From positions 1 through 64,000 of the forward strand of contig CAVUAC010000008.1 of assembly GCA_963739335.1 (NCBI GenBank): a stretch of DNA of 64,000 bases, in the 5' to 3' direction. The position numbers and the translations under genes are program-made. Positions 44,999-55,400 of the stretch are shown one piece after another. How positions within the stretch are numbered: position 1 is the stretch's first letter; the number at the start of each line of letters is the position of its first letter. Origin of the DNA: UBA9647 sp963739335. GTDB taxonomy: Bacteria > Bacteroidota > Ignavibacteria > UBA10030. The notes under the pieces were generated by a model. It did no database searches. It saw only the letters and a program-made list of their open reading frames with translations, and had not been told where the DNA came from.

Positions 44999-45748
44999 AT
45001 GATCTCACGGTCAATCGATCGCTACGTCTTTTTCGGCGCGAACGTCCGATATCTGCAAGATGCTTCTGCAAACACGACCATTCACGGTTTCGGATATATA
45101 CTCCACAACATCGATGCCTTCATCTCTAATGTCACAAACCTCAATTTATCCGTTACCGATCGTGCGTCAACAGACCTTCGCAGTTTTGCTGATAGACTTC
45201 GTGCCCTACCACAAAATGCAAAGCTGACTAACGACCTAGCAAAGGAATTGAGGACTCTCATTCAGACAATTGGGCACACCCTTTTTGCAGAGTTGGCCGG
45301 TGCTGAAGCTTTTGTCACTACGCCCAAGCGGCTCGATGTGCAACGGCTCCTCAATGGCGTCCCTGACTTGTTTGGACCGAATGTCTTCGCAAAGCTACCA
45401 GCGGTCGCGCGGTACGATCTCAACGAGGCCGGCAAATGTATCGCCTTCGAACGTTCAACAGCTGCTGCCTTCCATCTTTTGCGCGCAACTGAAGCCGTTC
45501 TTCGCTCGTTCTACTGCGCCCTAGCGAGGCAGAAGAGAGTTAGTCAAATGTGGGGTCCAATGATTCTCGACCTGCAAAGACGGCAAAAGGCCAAGCCTTA
45601 CGAAACGCTCCTTAATCATCTTGACATCATTCGTCAATCATTCCGAAACCCGACTCAGCACCCTGACAAGATCTACGATATCCAAGAAGTCCAAGATCTT
45701 TGGGGTCTATGTGTCGATGCAGTGAACAGAATGGCTCAAGTTCTCTAA
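44999..45748 (+). CDS. cassette gene: HEPN-domain-like protein
   Basis: 249 residues, no signal peptide. The C-terminal half has the pattern of HEPN-fold proteins: the helix AAAFHLLRATEAVLRSFYCA, a second helix YETLLNHLDIIRQS, and then RNPTQH (Arg216 to His221), an R-X4-H motif with the Asn after Arg that is typical for HEPN ribonucleases. The N-terminal part is helical without known motif. HEPN proteins act as toxin-like RNases in toxin-antitoxin, abortive-infection and CRISPR systems. No nucleotidyltransferase or other partner gene lies nearby, so a stand-alone role must be assumed. It starts 52 bases after the R' of the attC. Confidence 0.7.
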   Translation: MISRSIDRYVFFGANVRYLQDASANTTIHGFGYILHNIDAFISNVTNLNLSVTDRASTDLRSFADRLRALPQNAKLTNDLAKELRTLIQTIGHTLFAELAGAEAFVTTPKRLDVQRLLNGVPDLFGPNVFAKLPAVARYDLNEAGKCIAFERSTAAAFHLLRATEAVLRSFYCALARQKRVSQMWGPMILDLQRRQKAKPYETLLNHLDIIRQSFRNPTQHPDKIYDIQEVQDLWGLCVDAVNRMAQVL

Positions 45749-46700
45749 CGAGTCACCCCGTTGATTCAAGAGTGTTTGTAAGCTCGCCGGCGCCTAAGAC
45801 TCTATAAGAGGTCAGCGTCTCCGCCTTCGCTATCGCTGCGGTGGACAGGCCCGCTAGACAACAGTGGGATGTCACTCGAAAACGTTCGATCCCGCTAAGC
45901 CACAGCGGGATCTCGCGGGGGAACGCTCGACAAGAGAAAACTTTTCACCCGTCTCGTTGCGATAGCAATGAGTTTGTCCCTGTTCTTTTGCGCCAGAGGC
46001 GCATCCCCGCCAGCCTCCCTAGCTCAATGAGGCGGGCTGGAGCCTCTGGCTGAGAAGACAAAGATCGATAGCTGCACCAGCCACCGAGGAGACATCCCTG
46101 AATGCGGGCAGAGCAGACTTCGGACTGGTCCCAAACATCCTTCGGCTCGTCCGCCTTCTGCGGACTCGCTCAGGACAGGCTTTACCGGGTAAACGTAACA
46201 GGTAACAGAGCCAATACTTGCCGGTGGTGCATTCGAGATCGGCACGGTGGTCGTCGGGCCATCATACTCATTTGTCCTGACTCATGGGAGACCTTTTAGA
46301 AATATCAAACGGCAAACCGCCCCGCCATCCCGCCAGACAGCGACGGGACGTCCCGCTCTAGGATTACGCAATCATGCGGGATTCTCAAAAGCCGAACAGA
46401 AGACACGGAAGATGAAGTATGGCGGACGAGTCGGCGGGTAAACGGCCCGCCAAAAGATGAACCATGGCGGGTAAATTTGCCTTGATGCTATCTGCCGCTT
46501 GCGAGATGACCGATTTCTGTAGTCCCTCGCGCTTTCGCCGCAAGTGCAGTGGAATCAATCTCATGCAGCGGGAGGTTTTCGAGGAAAAAAGCACTCATCG
46601 GAGCAACGAGATTGACCTCAACAACGTCTAACTGCTGTCGCTGCTTCTACGTGCAGGCGTTTGCAAGTACTTGTGCTTGTTGATTCTGTGGCACCGGCGT
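45749..46700. other. degenerate cassette/repeat region without recognised gene
   Basis: This stretch has attC-like pieces but no complete site. GCCTAAG (45792-45798) resembles an R'' box. CAAACGGCAAACCGCCCCGC (from 46305) is the R''-L'' inner part of the array sites. GTCTAAC (46625 region) is an RYYYAAC match. A long hairpin has arms CCAGAGGC (45993) and GCCTCTGG (46049). Short protein-like text (GGAFEIGTVVVGPSYSFV near 46225-46280) may be a gene relic. Sequence near 45.85-45.92 kb resembles the loop of the attC at 10324. I read it as decayed cassettes. Confidence 0.5.
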
Positions 46701-46769
46701 TCTTGATTGGATTCGGCTTCCCAGCCGTCACTGCAACCATCATACCTCAGCAACAGAAGGGGCATCGCC

Positions 46770-48086
46770 ATGTTCCGGGTACCCAAGATTCCATTCTTCC
46801 AATCTCCCATCTTCATCAAGATTCTTTCTCTTTTCAAGCGCCGACCGATCGTCTCCTATTCGGTTCTCGGTGTGATCCTGGTGTGCTTCATCTGGTACTT
46901 CTCAGCGTCGGGGACAACGACGAAATCGGATGTGCTCGTCTCTCCAACCAAGGGACAGTTCCTCGTCACTGTCACGACGACAGGAGAACTTCAGGCGAAG
47001 AACTCTATCGATATCAAGGGTTCGGAAAACGCCCGGGCTGCCAATATCTGGCAGATGAAAATCACGAACATCATCGCGGAAGGAACGGTCGTCAAGAAGG
47101 GGGACTTCGTTGCCGAGCTCGACAAGTCTGAGATCACCGGAAAGATGAAGGACTCGCAGCTTTCCGTCCAGAAACTCGATGCGCAGTTCCTGCAGACGAA
47201 ACTCGACAGTACGCTTACGCTTTCCCAGGCGCGCGATGAGCTTGTCAATCTCTTCTACGCGCAGGAAGAAAAGAAGATCGTGATGGAACAATCCGCATAT
47301 GAAGCTCCCGCAATGAAACGGCAGGCCGAAATTGACTACGAGCGCGCACAACGGAACTTCGAACAGGCAAAGAAAAACTACGTGACAAAAACACAGCAGT
47401 CGATCGCAAAGGCCCAGGCCGCGGAAGTGGACCTGATGAAGGAGAAGCAGAGGCTGGATCTCTATGTGAAAACGGTGCAGGAATTCACCATCAAGGCCCC
47501 GGCCGATGGCATGGTAATCTACGCACGTGAATGGAACGGCAAGAAGAAAGTGGTCGGGAGCACGATCAATTCGTGGGAGCCGACGGTTGCCACACTCCCT
47601 GATCTTCGCGAGATGGAGTCGATCACATACGTGAATGAAATCGATTTTCAGAAGATCGCAGCCGGGCAAAAGGTGAAATTGAAGCTGGATGCCGATCCGA
47701 ACAAGGCGCTGACAGGGAGCGTCACCGCAGTTGCGAATATCGGCGAGCAGAGGCCGAACTCCGATTCGAAAGTCTTCGAAGTGCGTGTGAAAGTCCTGGA
47801 ATCTGATACCACGCTCCGGCCGTCCATGACGACGGCGAACGAAATCCTGATCGCGAAGCTCGACGATGCGCTTTCCATTCCGCTTGAATGTGTCCATACG
47901 GAAGGAACAACGACCTTCGTGTTCAAAAGGGATGGGGGGAGCATCGTGAAGCAGGAGGTGAAGCTGGGACAGGTGAACGAAAGCGCGGCGGTCGTCCTGG
48001 CCGGAATCGATCAGAAAGACCAGCTGTACCTCTCATCCCCGGCCGAAGCCAACAAAATGAAAGTAATATCGCTTGCGTCAAAATGA
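46770..48086 (+). CDS. MacA/HlyD-type periplasmic adaptor of an ABC efflux system
   Basis: 438 residues from ATG 46770 (AGAAGGGG upstream). One N-terminal membrane anchor (IVSYSVLGVILVCFIWYFSA, about residues 29-48). The lipoyl half-motifs GTVVKKGDFVAELDKSE and FTIKAPADGMVIYARE frame a long alpha-helical hairpin of about 130 residues. A beta-barrel part follows (AAGQKVKLKLDADPNKALTG). It links the inner-membrane permease to the outer-membrane channel. The next two plus-strand genes are exactly those partners, so the three make a tripartite exporter. Confidence 0.9.
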   Translation: MFRVPKIPFFQSPIFIKILSLFKRRPIVSYSVLGVILVCFIWYFSASGTTTKSDVLVSPTKGQFLVTVTTTGELQAKNSIDIKGSENARAANIWQMKITNIIAEGTVVKKGDFVAELDKSEITGKMKDSQLSVQKLDAQFLQTKLDSTLTLSQARDELVNLFYAQEEKKIVMEQSAYEAPAMKRQAEIDYERAQRNFEQAKKNYVTKTQQSIAKAQAAEVDLMKEKQRLDLYVKTVQEFTIKAPADGMVIYAREWNGKKKVVGSTINSWEPTVATLPDLREMESITYVNEIDFQKIAAGQKVKLKLDADPNKALTGSVTAVANIGEQRPNSDSKVFEVRVKVLESDTTLRPSMTTANEILIAKLDDALSIPLECVHTEGTTTFVFKRDGGSIVKQEVKLGQVNESAAVVLAGIDQKDQLYLSSPAEANKMKVISLASK

Positions 48087-48258
48087 GTGAGGCAATCTAT
48101 GTGTCGCGGGATGGATTACTTCCCTCTGAGCTGTGAAGGAGCTCTGCTCCTGAACACGTACTCGTCGGGAGCGGAGCTCCCTCCGAGCAGGTGATGTACG
48201 TATTTCTTTCTACTTGATACTTCATACTTTCTTCTTTCTACTCTTCATCGGTCACCCT

Positions 48259-49602
48259 ATGATCGATCACATCTTCCAAAGCCTATGGATTGCTCTCGAA
48301 GCAATCTCACATAACAAACTCAGGGCCGGCCTCACTTCGCTCGGTATTGTTTTCGGGGTCGGTTCTGTCATCTCGATGCTGGCAGTTGGAACAGGAGCCA
48401 AACAAGAGATTCTGGATCAGATGAAGCTGCTCGGGGCCAACAACATCATCATTACTCCTATCGTTGAGCAGGAGGAAGGCAAGGTCGCCGAGGATGAGCT
48501 GCAAAAGAAAACTGAAAAGAAAAGGTTCAGTCCGGGCCTGACGCTTCAAGATGCCCGCGTTATACAGACGGCGCTCCCGGAGATCATGTTCGTAAGTCCG
48601 GAAATTGTTGTGGAAACCATGGTGATCCGCGAGGGACTGAAGCGCACCAGCAAGCTGGTCGGCGTCGATTCCACGTACTTTGCAACATCCGATTTTGTTC
48701 TGGAGCGCGGCCGCATCTTCTCGAAAAAGAATCTCGAACTCGGTTCGGCGGTCGCCGTCATCGGTCACTCCATCAAGACGAAGTTCTTCGCGAAAGAAGA
48801 TCCCATCGGCGGAAAGATCAAGTGCGGCAATCTCTGGTTGACCGTGATTGGTGTTCTGGCGGAGCGGTCAATCACGAAAGAAAACATCCAGCACCTCGGT
48901 TTGCGTGACTATAATTACGATGTCTACACCCCGGTCAGCTCGGTGCTGCTTCGTTACAAGAATCGCGCACTGATCACGCGTCTCGACATTCAAAGGGCCT
49001 CCCGCGAAACCGGCGGGGGAAGTTCCGATCAGGAGAAGAAACCGGTGAATTACCATCAACTCGACCGGCTGGTTGTCCGGATCGCGGGCTCGGAACGCAT
49101 GGCGAGCATGGCGGAAGTGATCAGCCGGATGCTGCAGCGAAGACACAATCAGGTGGTCGATTTCCAGGTGACCGTGCCTGAACAGCTCCTCAGGCAGGAA
49201 CAGCGAACGAAGGATATCTTCAATGTTGTTCTCGGCGCTATTGCTTCGATTTCATTGATCGTTGGCGGCATCGGGATCATGAATATCATGCTTGCCTCCG
49301 TGATGGAGCGAACGAAGGAAATCGGCATTCGACGCGCAACCGGCGCGACGAAACGGGATATCGTTCTCCAATTTCTGAGTGAAGCGACCATGATCAGTGT
49401 AACTGGAGGGATCATCGGGATCTTGTTGGGCGTGGGGCTCAGCGTTGCCATCCGGTACTTTGCAGGCGTTCTTACGATCGTCAGTGCCGTCTCGGTGTTG
49501 TTGTCGTTCATCATTTCAATTTCGATTGGTATCGCCTTTGGTATTTTCCCGGCCCGGAGGGCAGCGGAACAGGATCCGGTTGTGTGTTTGAGGTACGAGT
49601 GA
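48259..49602 (+). CDS. MacB-like ABC transporter permease (FtsX fold) without ATPase domain
   Basis: 447 residues from ATG 48259. Layout: first membrane helix after HNKLRAGLTSLGIVFGVGSV, large periplasmic MacB core domain (about residues 45-300), then three C-terminal helices (NVVLGAIASISLIVGGIGIM, ATMISVTGGIIGILLGVGLS and the last around VLLSFIISISIGIAFGIF). The text IMNIMLASVMERTKEIGIRR ATGA is the FtsX coupling helix of the family. Unlike true MacB there is no N-terminal ATPase, and no separate ATPase gene adjoins; the ABC ATPase at 60.8-61.5 kb belongs to another operon. Substrate unknown. Confidence 0.88.
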   Translation: MIDHIFQSLWIALEAISHNKLRAGLTSLGIVFGVGSVISMLAVGTGAKQEILDQMKLLGANNIIITPIVEQEEGKVAEDELQKKTEKKRFSPGLTLQDARVIQTALPEIMFVSPEIVVETMVIREGLKRTSKLVGVDSTYFATSDFVLERGRIFSKKNLELGSAVAVIGHSIKTKFFAKEDPIGGKIKCGNLWLTVIGVLAERSITKENIQHLGLRDYNYDVYTPVSSVLLRYKNRALITRLDIQRASRETGGGSSDQEKKPVNYHQLDRLVVRIAGSERMASMAEVISRMLQRRHNQVVDFQVTVPEQLLRQEQRTKDIFNVVLGAIASISLIVGGIGIMNIMLASVMERTKEIGIRRATGATKRDIVLQFLSEATMISVTGGIIGILLGVGLSVAIRYFAGVLTIVSAVSVLLSFIISISIGIAFGIFPARRAAEQDPVVCLRYE

Positions 49603-49634
49603 GGAGGGCGCAAAAGGCGGTCGAGACTCGGAGG

Positions 49635-50030
49635 GTGAATTGAAATACGAAAACCGAAATACGAATTCCAAAGAAATCCGAAGCACGAAATACGAAACTC
49701 TAAACAAATCCGAAGCTCTAGACAAATCCGAAATTCGAAATACGAAACTCTAAGGAAATCCTAAGTACGAAATCCGAAGCTCTAGACAAATCCGAAATTC
49801 GAAATCCGAAACTCTAGACGAATCCGAAATCCGAAATCCGAAATCCGAAACTCTAGACAAATCCTAAGCACGAAATCCGAAACCGCAAACAAATCTCAGA
49901 CACGAAATGCGAAGCACAAGACTTCCTTTGGCTCACTTTTCGATTTTTGGATTTCGAACTTGTTTCGAATTTCGATATTAGCATTCCGGATTTGTTCAGG
50001 ATTTCGGGTTTGAGAGATTCACCCAAGACA
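49635..50030. repeat. AAATCCGAA/AAATACGAA degenerate repeat field
   Basis: Up to about 49920 the plus strand is made almost wholly of 7-10 base units such as AAATCCGAA, AAATACGAA, AAATTCGAA and GAAACTCTAGACAAATCCG. From about 49930 the complementary form follows (TTTCGATTTTTGGATTTCG, TTTCGAATTTCGATATT), so the field ends in a long inverted arrangement. It fills the gap between permease and TolC-like gene. No spacers or constant repeat length, hence not CRISPR. Confidence 0.85.
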
Positions 50031-50066
50031 AAATTGTCCACATATTATCTGAGACTGTTTGACACC

Positions 50067-51497
50067 ATGAAAACCCGACCTCATCTTTTGCTGAGCATTC
50101 TCCTTCTTCTCGGCGCTTCACGTTCTGAGGCTCAAGTCGACACAACCTATCTCTCTCTTCAGGATTGTATCCGACTTGCTCGCGCAAACGGTCCTCTCGG
50201 CGTGATGGCACGCAACGCATATGACAGCAAGCAAGCCAGTTACAGAGCCTTTACGGCGTCATACTATCCCCAGCTGTCGCTGAGAGGAGACGTGCCTGGA
50301 TACTACCGCTCGATCAATGCCATCACACTGCCGGATGGGAGCACCATCTTTACACCGCAGAGCCAGGCAAGCTCGCAGGTCAGTCTTTCGCTCTCGCAGC
50401 AAATTCCCTTCACGGGCGGCCAGCTGTACTTATCATCGGGATTGAACAGAATCGACCTGATGGAGACAAAGTCGCAGTACTATAAATCGAGTCCCTTCAC
50501 CCTGACCCTGCAGCAGCCGATCTTCCAGATCAATACCTTGCGGTGGGACATGGATGCTCAGGAACTTCGCTACAAGATGGCGACGCGCGAGATGGCAGAA
50601 GCGATGGAGGACTGTGCTATCGATGTAACAACGAAGTTCTTTGACCTGTACATGGCGTCACTGAATGCAGCCAACGCAGCGCTCAACGTGGCGATCAATG
50701 ATACGCTCTACAAGATTTCGAAGGGGCGATTCAACGTGGGGAAAATTGCAGAAAACGACCTGCTGCAAAGCGAGCTTGCGTATCTGAACGCGCAGACGCA
50801 GCTGGAAAACGCGAACGTGGGCCTTAACCGTTCACAAAACAATTTGAAGACTGCGCTCGGCCTCCCGCCAGCTGCGATTGTCGCGCTCCTGTCGCCATCG
50901 AAGATTTCGGATGTAGAAATCGACGCAGCCAAGGCTCTCGAGCAGGCTCTGCAGAACCGGAGCGATGCCGTGAACTTTGAGCTGCAGAAGCTGACAGCGG
51001 AACGGAATGTGAGACAGGCCAAGTCAGATAACTACTTTAGTGCAACCCTGACGGCGAGCATGGGGTACAATCAACGCGCGCCGGTCTTTAACGACGCTTA
51101 CAGCAATCTGCTGGAACAGAGGCAATTCAGTCTGAATTTCAGCGTCCCGCTTTTCCGCTGGGGGGCTGGAAGCTCGGCGGTCGATGCAGCGATAGCGGAC
51201 CAGAAGCGGACAGAGGTTTCCATCGATCAGCAGAGGCACGATTTCGAGCAGGAAGTCCTGTATCAGGTAGCGCGCCTCAATTTGCTGCGCAAACAAGTGG
51301 TCGTGGCAGCAAAGTCGGATACCATCGCCCAGCGCCGGTTTGACGTTGCCAAGGATCGTTACTTGATCGGGAAGATAGACATTCCGAACTTATTTCTCGC
51401 ACAGAGCGAAAAGGATAACGCGCGGCGCGCAAACACGCAGACGCTCTGGGATTACTGGTCGACGTCACTTTCGCGTGCGGCGATTGACCCTTTTTGA
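50067..51497 (+). CDS. TolC-family outer-membrane channel
   Basis: 476 residues from ATG 50067; signal peptide to SEAQ (about residue 23). The TolC pattern is clear: YLSLQDCIRLARANGPLGVM at the start, two related halves each with long helices (ALNVAINDTLYKISKGRFN, VGKIAENDLLQSELAYLNAQ and, in the second half, RRFDVAKDRYLIGKIDIPNL), and beta strands around LSLRGDVPGYY and FSLNFSVPLFRWG. It forms the outer-membrane exit of the exporter built with the adaptor and permease just upstream. Confidence 0.92.
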   Translation: MKTRPHLLLSILLLLGASRSEAQVDTTYLSLQDCIRLARANGPLGVMARNAYDSKQASYRAFTASYYPQLSLRGDVPGYYRSINAITLPDGSTIFTPQSQASSQVSLSLSQQIPFTGGQLYLSSGLNRIDLMETKSQYYKSSPFTLTLQQPIFQINTLRWDMDAQELRYKMATREMAEAMEDCAIDVTTKFFDLYMASLNAANAALNVAINDTLYKISKGRFNVGKIAENDLLQSELAYLNAQTQLENANVGLNRSQNNLKTALGLPPAAIVALLSPSKISDVEIDAAKALEQALQNRSDAVNFELQKLTAERNVRQAKSDNYFSATLTASMGYNQRAPVFNDAYSNLLEQRQFSLNFSVPLFRWGAGSSAVDAAIADQKRTEVSIDQQRHDFEQEVLYQVARLNLLRKQVVVAAKSDTIAQRRFDVAKDRYLIGKIDIPNLFLAQSEKDNARRANTQTLWDYWSTSLSRAAIDPF

Positions 51498-51588
51498 TTT
51501 CGAGACGAAGGAGTCGTTGGTGGCGGGGAAGGGGGAATGAAGCAAACGTACCTACGAGATTCAACGCCAGACGCAGGAAATATTTCGC

Positions 51589-51945
51589 TCAGCTTCTCTG
51601 CAGGTTCAAGACGAGCCGAAGTCCGGCATCAATCTTGCGCATGGTTTCTGCTTCGAGATTGCCAGACTTTTCAATGAGCCTTTCGATATCCACGACTTTC
51701 ACCTGCTCGCACAGGATGATACTCTCTTTGACCAAACCACCTTCGCGCTGTTTCGCCAGAATGTGAATGACATCAGGCTTTTTCCCCTCAGCATCGGTGA
51801 TCCGACAGACCACGACCAGTCCAGCCGTTGCATTGAGCACATCATTTGATACTACGACGCATGGTCGCTGCTTCTGCTGTTCCTTTCCGACTACTGCGGG
51901 ATCTGGTTTCACTAAATGGACTTCGCCTCGCTTGACCGTTTTCAT
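51589..51945 (-). CDS. mazF: MazF/PemK-type toxin
   Basis: 118 residues from ATG 51945. Family text: KRGEVHLVKPDPAVVGKEQQ, then KQRPCVVVSNDVLN with the conserved RP-V-VSN core of the SH3-like barrel, and the end LSGN-type helix (here SGNLEAETMRKIDAGL). Such proteins are mRNA-cleaving endoribonucleases (toxins) held inactive by an antitoxin. The start codon overlaps the antitoxin stop (ATGA), giving translational coupling in the order antitoxin-toxin. It lies alone with its antitoxin on the minus strand, facing the end of the TolC gene. Confidence 0.87.
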   Translation of the reverse strand: MKTVKRGEVHLVKPDPAVVGKEQQKQRPCVVVSNDVLNATAGLVVVCRITDAEGKKPDVIHILAKQREGGLVKESIILCEQVKVVDIERLIEKSGNLEAETMRKIDAGLRLVLNLQRS

Positions 51946-52199
51946 TGAAGCCTCGTTTTGTACGGCGCCCATTCGGAGGAAAACTTCTTGTTGAACTCAC
52001 GGTAGTTCGTGCAGGCCTCCGCTAGTTCCCGCTCAAGCCTGTCTTGTTCCAATCTCTCGATGTACTCGCTGATCGCTTTTCGCGTGAGTTCACTGAGAGT
52101 TACCTGAAGCCTTTCCGCCCACGAGTTCATTTGTTCACTGAGTTCAGCCGTGACGATCAAGTTCAATCGGCGCTTTTGATTTGTCGTGGTATTCTCCAT
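51942..52199 (-). CDS. antitoxin partner of the MazF-type toxin
   Basis: 85 residues. The N-terminal stretch RRLNLIVTAELSEQMNSWAE followed by LQVTLSELTRKAISEYI has the pattern of a ribbon-helix-helix DNA-binding domain. The C-terminal part is acidic and probably unstructured until it binds the toxin (LERELAEACTNYREFNKKF). GAGGGAG precedes the start. It would repress its own operon and neutralise the toxin. The four-base overlap with the toxin gene supports the pairing. Confidence 0.83.
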   Translation of the reverse strand: MENTTTNQKRRLNLIVTAELSEQMNSWAERLQVTLSELTRKAISEYIERLEQDRLERELAEACTNYREFNKKFSSEWAPYKTRLQ

Positions 52200-52434
52200 T
52201 GCTCCCTCCTGCTCGAAAGAGGTGCGTCATCTTTCGGTCATTCTTACAAAGAAGTATGTGTATTTTTCCACATCGTGTCATGCGAAATACTAAGTTTAAC
52301 GATTTTGTGTCGTCGTAGGCGAAACCACGAACTACTCCCGTTTCATCTCCTCCAGCACTTGCCAGCCGTAAAGCAACGGCCTCGGCAAATCAAATGGCTC
52401 CTTCCACGTCGATCACTTGAGATTCGTTCTTCAT

Positions 52435-55400
52435 TCAATATGCCGAGCGCATGATCGACACTGGCCCCATCAGGCCGGACGGTAGCAATGCCGAATCCTT
52501 TGCGAAGTGCCGCCAGGTCGCGAACGTGTAGCGGCCAGGTGTGGGTCGCGGTTCTTTCTTGACGAACCAATCCGGCAAGCGTATGAGATTGCCCCCTTTG
52601 CCGAATTCACAATCGGGAGAAAGCTGCTCATCTCCAATGAGACGGTTGGGCCAGAGATTCACCACAGCGATCTCCAACGTGTTCCCGCTCGGTTTGACGA
52701 AGTCGGTGATCTCCGCCTGCCACGGTGAGCACCAGAAGATTCCAAGATCGTGACCGTTCAGCCGAACACGCGCCAAGTTCTTCACGACGCCAAGATCGAG
52801 CCACAGTCGTCGAGAAGAACTCTGCTTGCCCTCTGTGTCTCCCGATGAAACCGGCAGGTCAAATATCTTGCGGTAGGTCGCAGTGCCTGAATAGAACCTG
52901 ATACCCTCTTCTCGCCGCTGAGTCCAATCCTCCAAGCGTTCAAACGTGATCTTCTCAGGTCCACCCCACCGAGGGTCAAAACTCACTTCCCATGGGCCGA
53001 CAAGTTCAATCAGTGCACGTACATCGGCGAAATTCCGGCCCGCGAGCTTTGGTTCGGCTGCTGCCCTCTGAAAAACTATGAAGTACGACTGGAAAGGCTC
53101 GAAGCGAAGGGTAACAGAGGTCGCACCGACCTTGGAAGCAAATTCGGGCAGATCACGCACCTTGCCTGCCACCGCATCCCAGAGTTCCGGCTGCTTGCCG
53201 CTGACGCGGAAGAAACACTCTGCGCTGAGGACGCGATCCTCCGGATTAGCAACAAAGTAAATTTCGGTTTCTCCGTCCCGGCGATGATTGTAACGAAGAG
53301 GGACATCGGACCGGAAGTCCTGCAGCACGTTCATGCCGGCCAACACGCGACTGACAAGCTTGAAGTCGCCATATTGTTCAACTTCCAATGTACCATTCGC
53401 GTTTCTGACGGAGGTCGTTCTCCCCGTTGAGTCGCGTTCCCACACGATGCGACCCTTTCCCAATCGATGTTCTCTGATCTGCTTGCCGTCGCAGTTTCCC
53501 CATATCTCGTTCGCGAGCTTTGCCACCTCATCGTCGCAATTCGGAAAGCCGGAGAGACTTGGCGACTTGCGGGGCGTCGGCCCGATGACTGTCGCACCGG
53601 CTTCAATAAGTTGCTTGATCTTCCGGAGCAATGAGGGAGACATGGTTTCTTGTTCAGGTAAGACAAGAACGCGATAGCTCATGCCGTCAGGCAGGATGAG
53701 TCTCCCATCCTGCACAGACATCTGTGAAATGACGACCTCGGGCGCGCAGCCGTCGAAGTTGTAACCAAGGCGGTCCGGCGGGTTGCCGCGCACGCTGGAG
53801 CTCGGCGGACGGAAAACATGCGGTGCACCTTCTGCCACAAGGAAGCAGACATCTGCCACGCTGAGCCCCTGTCGCAGCATAAACTGGCAGCGCGAAAGGT
53901 AGGTGTGATAGGCAGTCGACATATCCCACCAGGTCTGCGTGCGCTCCCAGTGGACGCCGTAGGGCCCCATCGTCATGCCCGGCCAGCGGTCGAGCCATGG
54001 TTGATGCTGATAGCGGTGGAAGACAAAGCGATTTATCCCGGCTGCGAATGCCCAGTCACCGAGCGCCTTCATCGATCCGGGGTAAGCCAGCCAATGTTCT
54101 TCAGCGCCGGAGGTAAAAGCCTCAGCGGCCACAATTTTCTTTCCGTTTGTATGGGCGATCGAGCTCGCTTCGATGGTGGAGTAGCTCGTGTTGAAGCCGT
54201 AGAGCCAAAACTCGCACATGGGGACATCGGCAACAGCACCAAGGCTCATATCGGCACACGGCGTCATGTCGTACGGCTCGATGGAAAGTCCGAAGCCGTA
54301 GCGGCGGCCGAGTTCCCTGAGATGCATTGCGTGATTTTCCAGAACCAGCTCTTGCGCAGTCTGGCGGAGGTCCCACAGAAAACGCTCGGAGACTTGGGGG
54401 CTTTCCACGATACGACCCGTCATGGCGGGCAGATAGGGGAGAAGGTCGTACCCCCGACGACGTCGAAATTCCTCGCGAAGTTTTGGAGTCCAGTTTTGTG
54501 CACCCATCTCCCAGCTATCGATGTGCAGAAAGTTCCATCCAGATCCGGGATTGTTCATACGCGGGCCGAGACCGCGGAGGAGCATGCCGATGTAAGCGTT
54601 GAAGTGAGCGTTGAGTGCGGCGGTGTCGAGTTTGTCGCATTCAAGGCCGAGTCCGGGCACAGGGGCAGGACGTGTTGTGGCGCCGGTGCTCGTGCAGCCG
54701 AAACGCAGGATAGTCCAGCTTCCTTCGGGCACGTCCCACGTAAACTTGCCACCGGGCATCAGTCGATCTGTCAAATCGATGATGCGATCTGGTGTGATGA
54801 CCTCCTCCTTGGGGAATGTCGGATAGTCAGCTGGAGCAGGAAGGAAGGGCTTCACATTCGGATAGGAGGAGTACGGGGCGCGGACGTAGAGTGCTTTCTC
54901 GCCGATGTCCGGGGTGCGTTGGTTTCCTTTCGGCGTCGGGAACGCCAGCACGAACGCGTCCCTGTAAAATTCATTTTTCGTTTTCTCTAGCTCCGGAGGG
55001 AGGAGCCCATCGCCAAAGAAGGCGGGCCAGCGCGCTGGTTGGCGTAATGCGCCTTCGAAGTGCATCGGTCCGGTGACTGTCGTGTCACTTGCCACGATGT
55101 GCTGCATCGACTGTTCGGGCTTGACCCACGGACCGCCGCTGCCCGTCCATCCTGGTCCCGCCATTAGTGTGATCTGCAGGCCCAACCGCTCCGCCTCCGA
55201 AACTACGTGCTTGAAAAGCTGTCGCCACTCGGGACTCATAAACTTCACAGGTCCCTGGGGGATGCCGACGTTCACTTCCATGATGATTGCGCCACCGATG
55301 CCCGCGCGGTTCATTGCTTCGAGATCCGCAGTAATGCCTTCGCGGCTGAGGTTGCCGTCCATCCACACCCAATAGACCCAGGGGCGCGCCTCGTCTGGCG

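Noticed and set aside
46385..46594. Minus-strand text resembling a four-helix-bundle (23S intervening-sequence type) protein.
   Set aside because: Only a short stretch (VISQAADSIKANLP) is suggestive and no complete domain can be built.
46902..47897. Long open frame on the minus strand opposite the adaptor gene.
   Set aside because: It is a codon-bias shadow of the MacA-like gene, without a ribosome site or recognisable domain. The same holds for long frames opposite the GH106 gene (53818-54990, plus) and the sugar porter (18152-18901, minus).
48130..48180. Palindromic GGAGCTCTGCTCC / GGAGCGGAGCTCC as a terminator between adaptor and permease genes.
   Set aside because: No T run follows, and termination here would cut a likely operon; more likely a dispersed palindrome.
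49635..50030. Possible CRISPR array in the repeat field.
   Set aside because: Units are 7-10 bases, degenerate and without unique spacers of constant length; no cas gene is nearby.
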